A DNA stretch of 64,000 nucleotides, taken from Dryocola boscaweniae. Lineage in GTDB: Bacteria > Pseudomonadota > Gammaproteobacteria > Enterobacterales > Enterobacteriaceae. Positions 63,653 to 64,000 of this stretch are shown here, in pieces; within the stretch, counting starts at the first letter, position 1; each line of letters opens with the position of its first letter. Where the stretch lies: positions 1 to 64,000 of the forward strand of contig NZ_JALHAP010000066.1 in assembly GCF_025215095.1 (NCBI RefSeq), written 5' to 3'. The translations under genes were made by a program, and so were the position numbers. The notes under the pieces were generated by a model. It was not told the origin of the DNA, made no database searches, and saw nothing but the letters and a program-made list of their open reading frames with translations.

Positions 63653-64000
63653 TTAGCCAACGAACTGTTGCAGAACCCGGCTACCGAAGTAGGCCAGGGT
63701 CAGGATCGCGGCGCCGGTGACGTTGAACCACACCACGCGGCGGCCTCGCCAACCTTCATGATAGTGTCCCCACAGCAAAATGATGTAGACGAACCATGCG
63801 AGGATCGATAGCACGGCTTTGTCGACATTTTCCATGCTGAAGAGATTATGCATATAAAACAGGCCGGTAGTGAGCGTCAGCGTCAACAGCACCACGCCAA
63901 CCTGGGTGATATGAAACATTTTGCGCTCGATAACCATAAGCGGCGGCATTTCGGCGCTAAAGGCGAGTTTTTTGTTTTTGAGCTGGAAATCTATCCATGC
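63653..64000 (-). CDS. ypjD: YpjD-like cytochrome c assembly family membrane protein (5' end outside window)
   Basis: The C-terminal 115 residues of an integral membrane protein of the CcsA/HemX family run to the right edge. Several hydrophobic helices are visible (FHITQVGVVLLTLTLTTG, VLSILAWFVYIILLW) and the WGHYHEGWRGRR segment with a His. It lies beside corB-like gene, as in E. coli (ypjD-yfjD). Confidence 0.92.
   Translation of the reverse strand, partial: AWIDFQLKNKKLAFSAEMPPLMVIERKMFHITQVGVVLLTLTLTTGLFYMHNLFSMENVDKAVLSILAWFVYIILLWGHYHEGWRGRRVVWFNVTGAAILTLAYFGSRVLQQFVG

Noticed and set aside
1..64000. CRISPR arrays, rRNA or tRNA genes
   Set aside because: No regularly spaced repeats, rRNA or ordinary tRNA sequences were found; the only tRNA-like end belongs to ssrA.

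Overview
The window looks like an Enterobacteriaceae chromosome of the Escherichia/Enterobacter/Cronobacter type. Its right end is the conserved block ssrA, smpB, ratA/ratB, bamE, recN, nadK, grpE, corB-like, ypjD. The GrpE and NadK proteins are clearly enterobacterial but differ from the E. coli and Salmonella versions, so I do not name a species. Everything left of about 56.4 kb is accessory DNA inserted at the 3' end of the tmRNA gene. The integrase gene beside ssrA is broken, so the island is probably fixed. Its left end lies outside the window.

Region by region: 1-2.2 kb holds remnants of invasin/intimin-like adhesin genes broken up around an IS91-type transposase fragment. 2.5-4.8 kb holds a PilV-like minor prepilin and a prepilin peptidase. 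4.9-13.5 kb is an effector and adhesin region: a Gly-rich hydrophobic effector candidate, two class I (CesT-type) chaperones, a two-transmembrane coiled-coil effector candidate, decayed effector and IS256 pieces, a complete intimin-like inverse autotransporter, and an SsrB-like regulator. 13.7-35.4 kb is a complete SPI-2-family type III secretion system in SPI-2 gene order. An AraC regulator sits where sscB-sseF-sseG would be, and two translocator proteins are unusually long. 35.4-44.6 kb holds a GrlA/CaiF-family regulator and an R64-type IVb pilus operon (pilL,N,O,P,Q,R,S,M,T). 44.6-48.6 kb holds a FimB-like recombinase, a LuxR-type regulator, a Wzz-type chain-length protein and a second GrlA/CaiF-like regulator. 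49.3-51.9 kb is an IS3 element interrupted by an IS110 element and abutting an hcp (T6SS) remnant. 51.9-54.8 kb is a two-gene SMC-ATPase plus Cap4-type nuclease defence candidate (Lamassu/ABC-3C-like). 55.0-56.4 kb is the split integrase.

The most interesting feature is the combination. A SPI-2-type secretion machine is linked to what looks like a LEE-style adhesion module: CesT-like chaperones, a Tir-topology effector with a YENV motif in its tail, and an intimin-like adhesin ending in an intimin-like lectin domain. Two regulators of the GrlA family (the LEE activator family) sit in the same island. The SseB-like and SseC-like translocators also share an N-terminal extension of about 190 residues that the classical proteins lack. 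The pilus and secretion system would both act at the host surface and may be co-regulated through the GrlA-like, AraC and SsrB-like proteins. All functional statements rest on reading the sequence and recalled family knowledge, not on searches.
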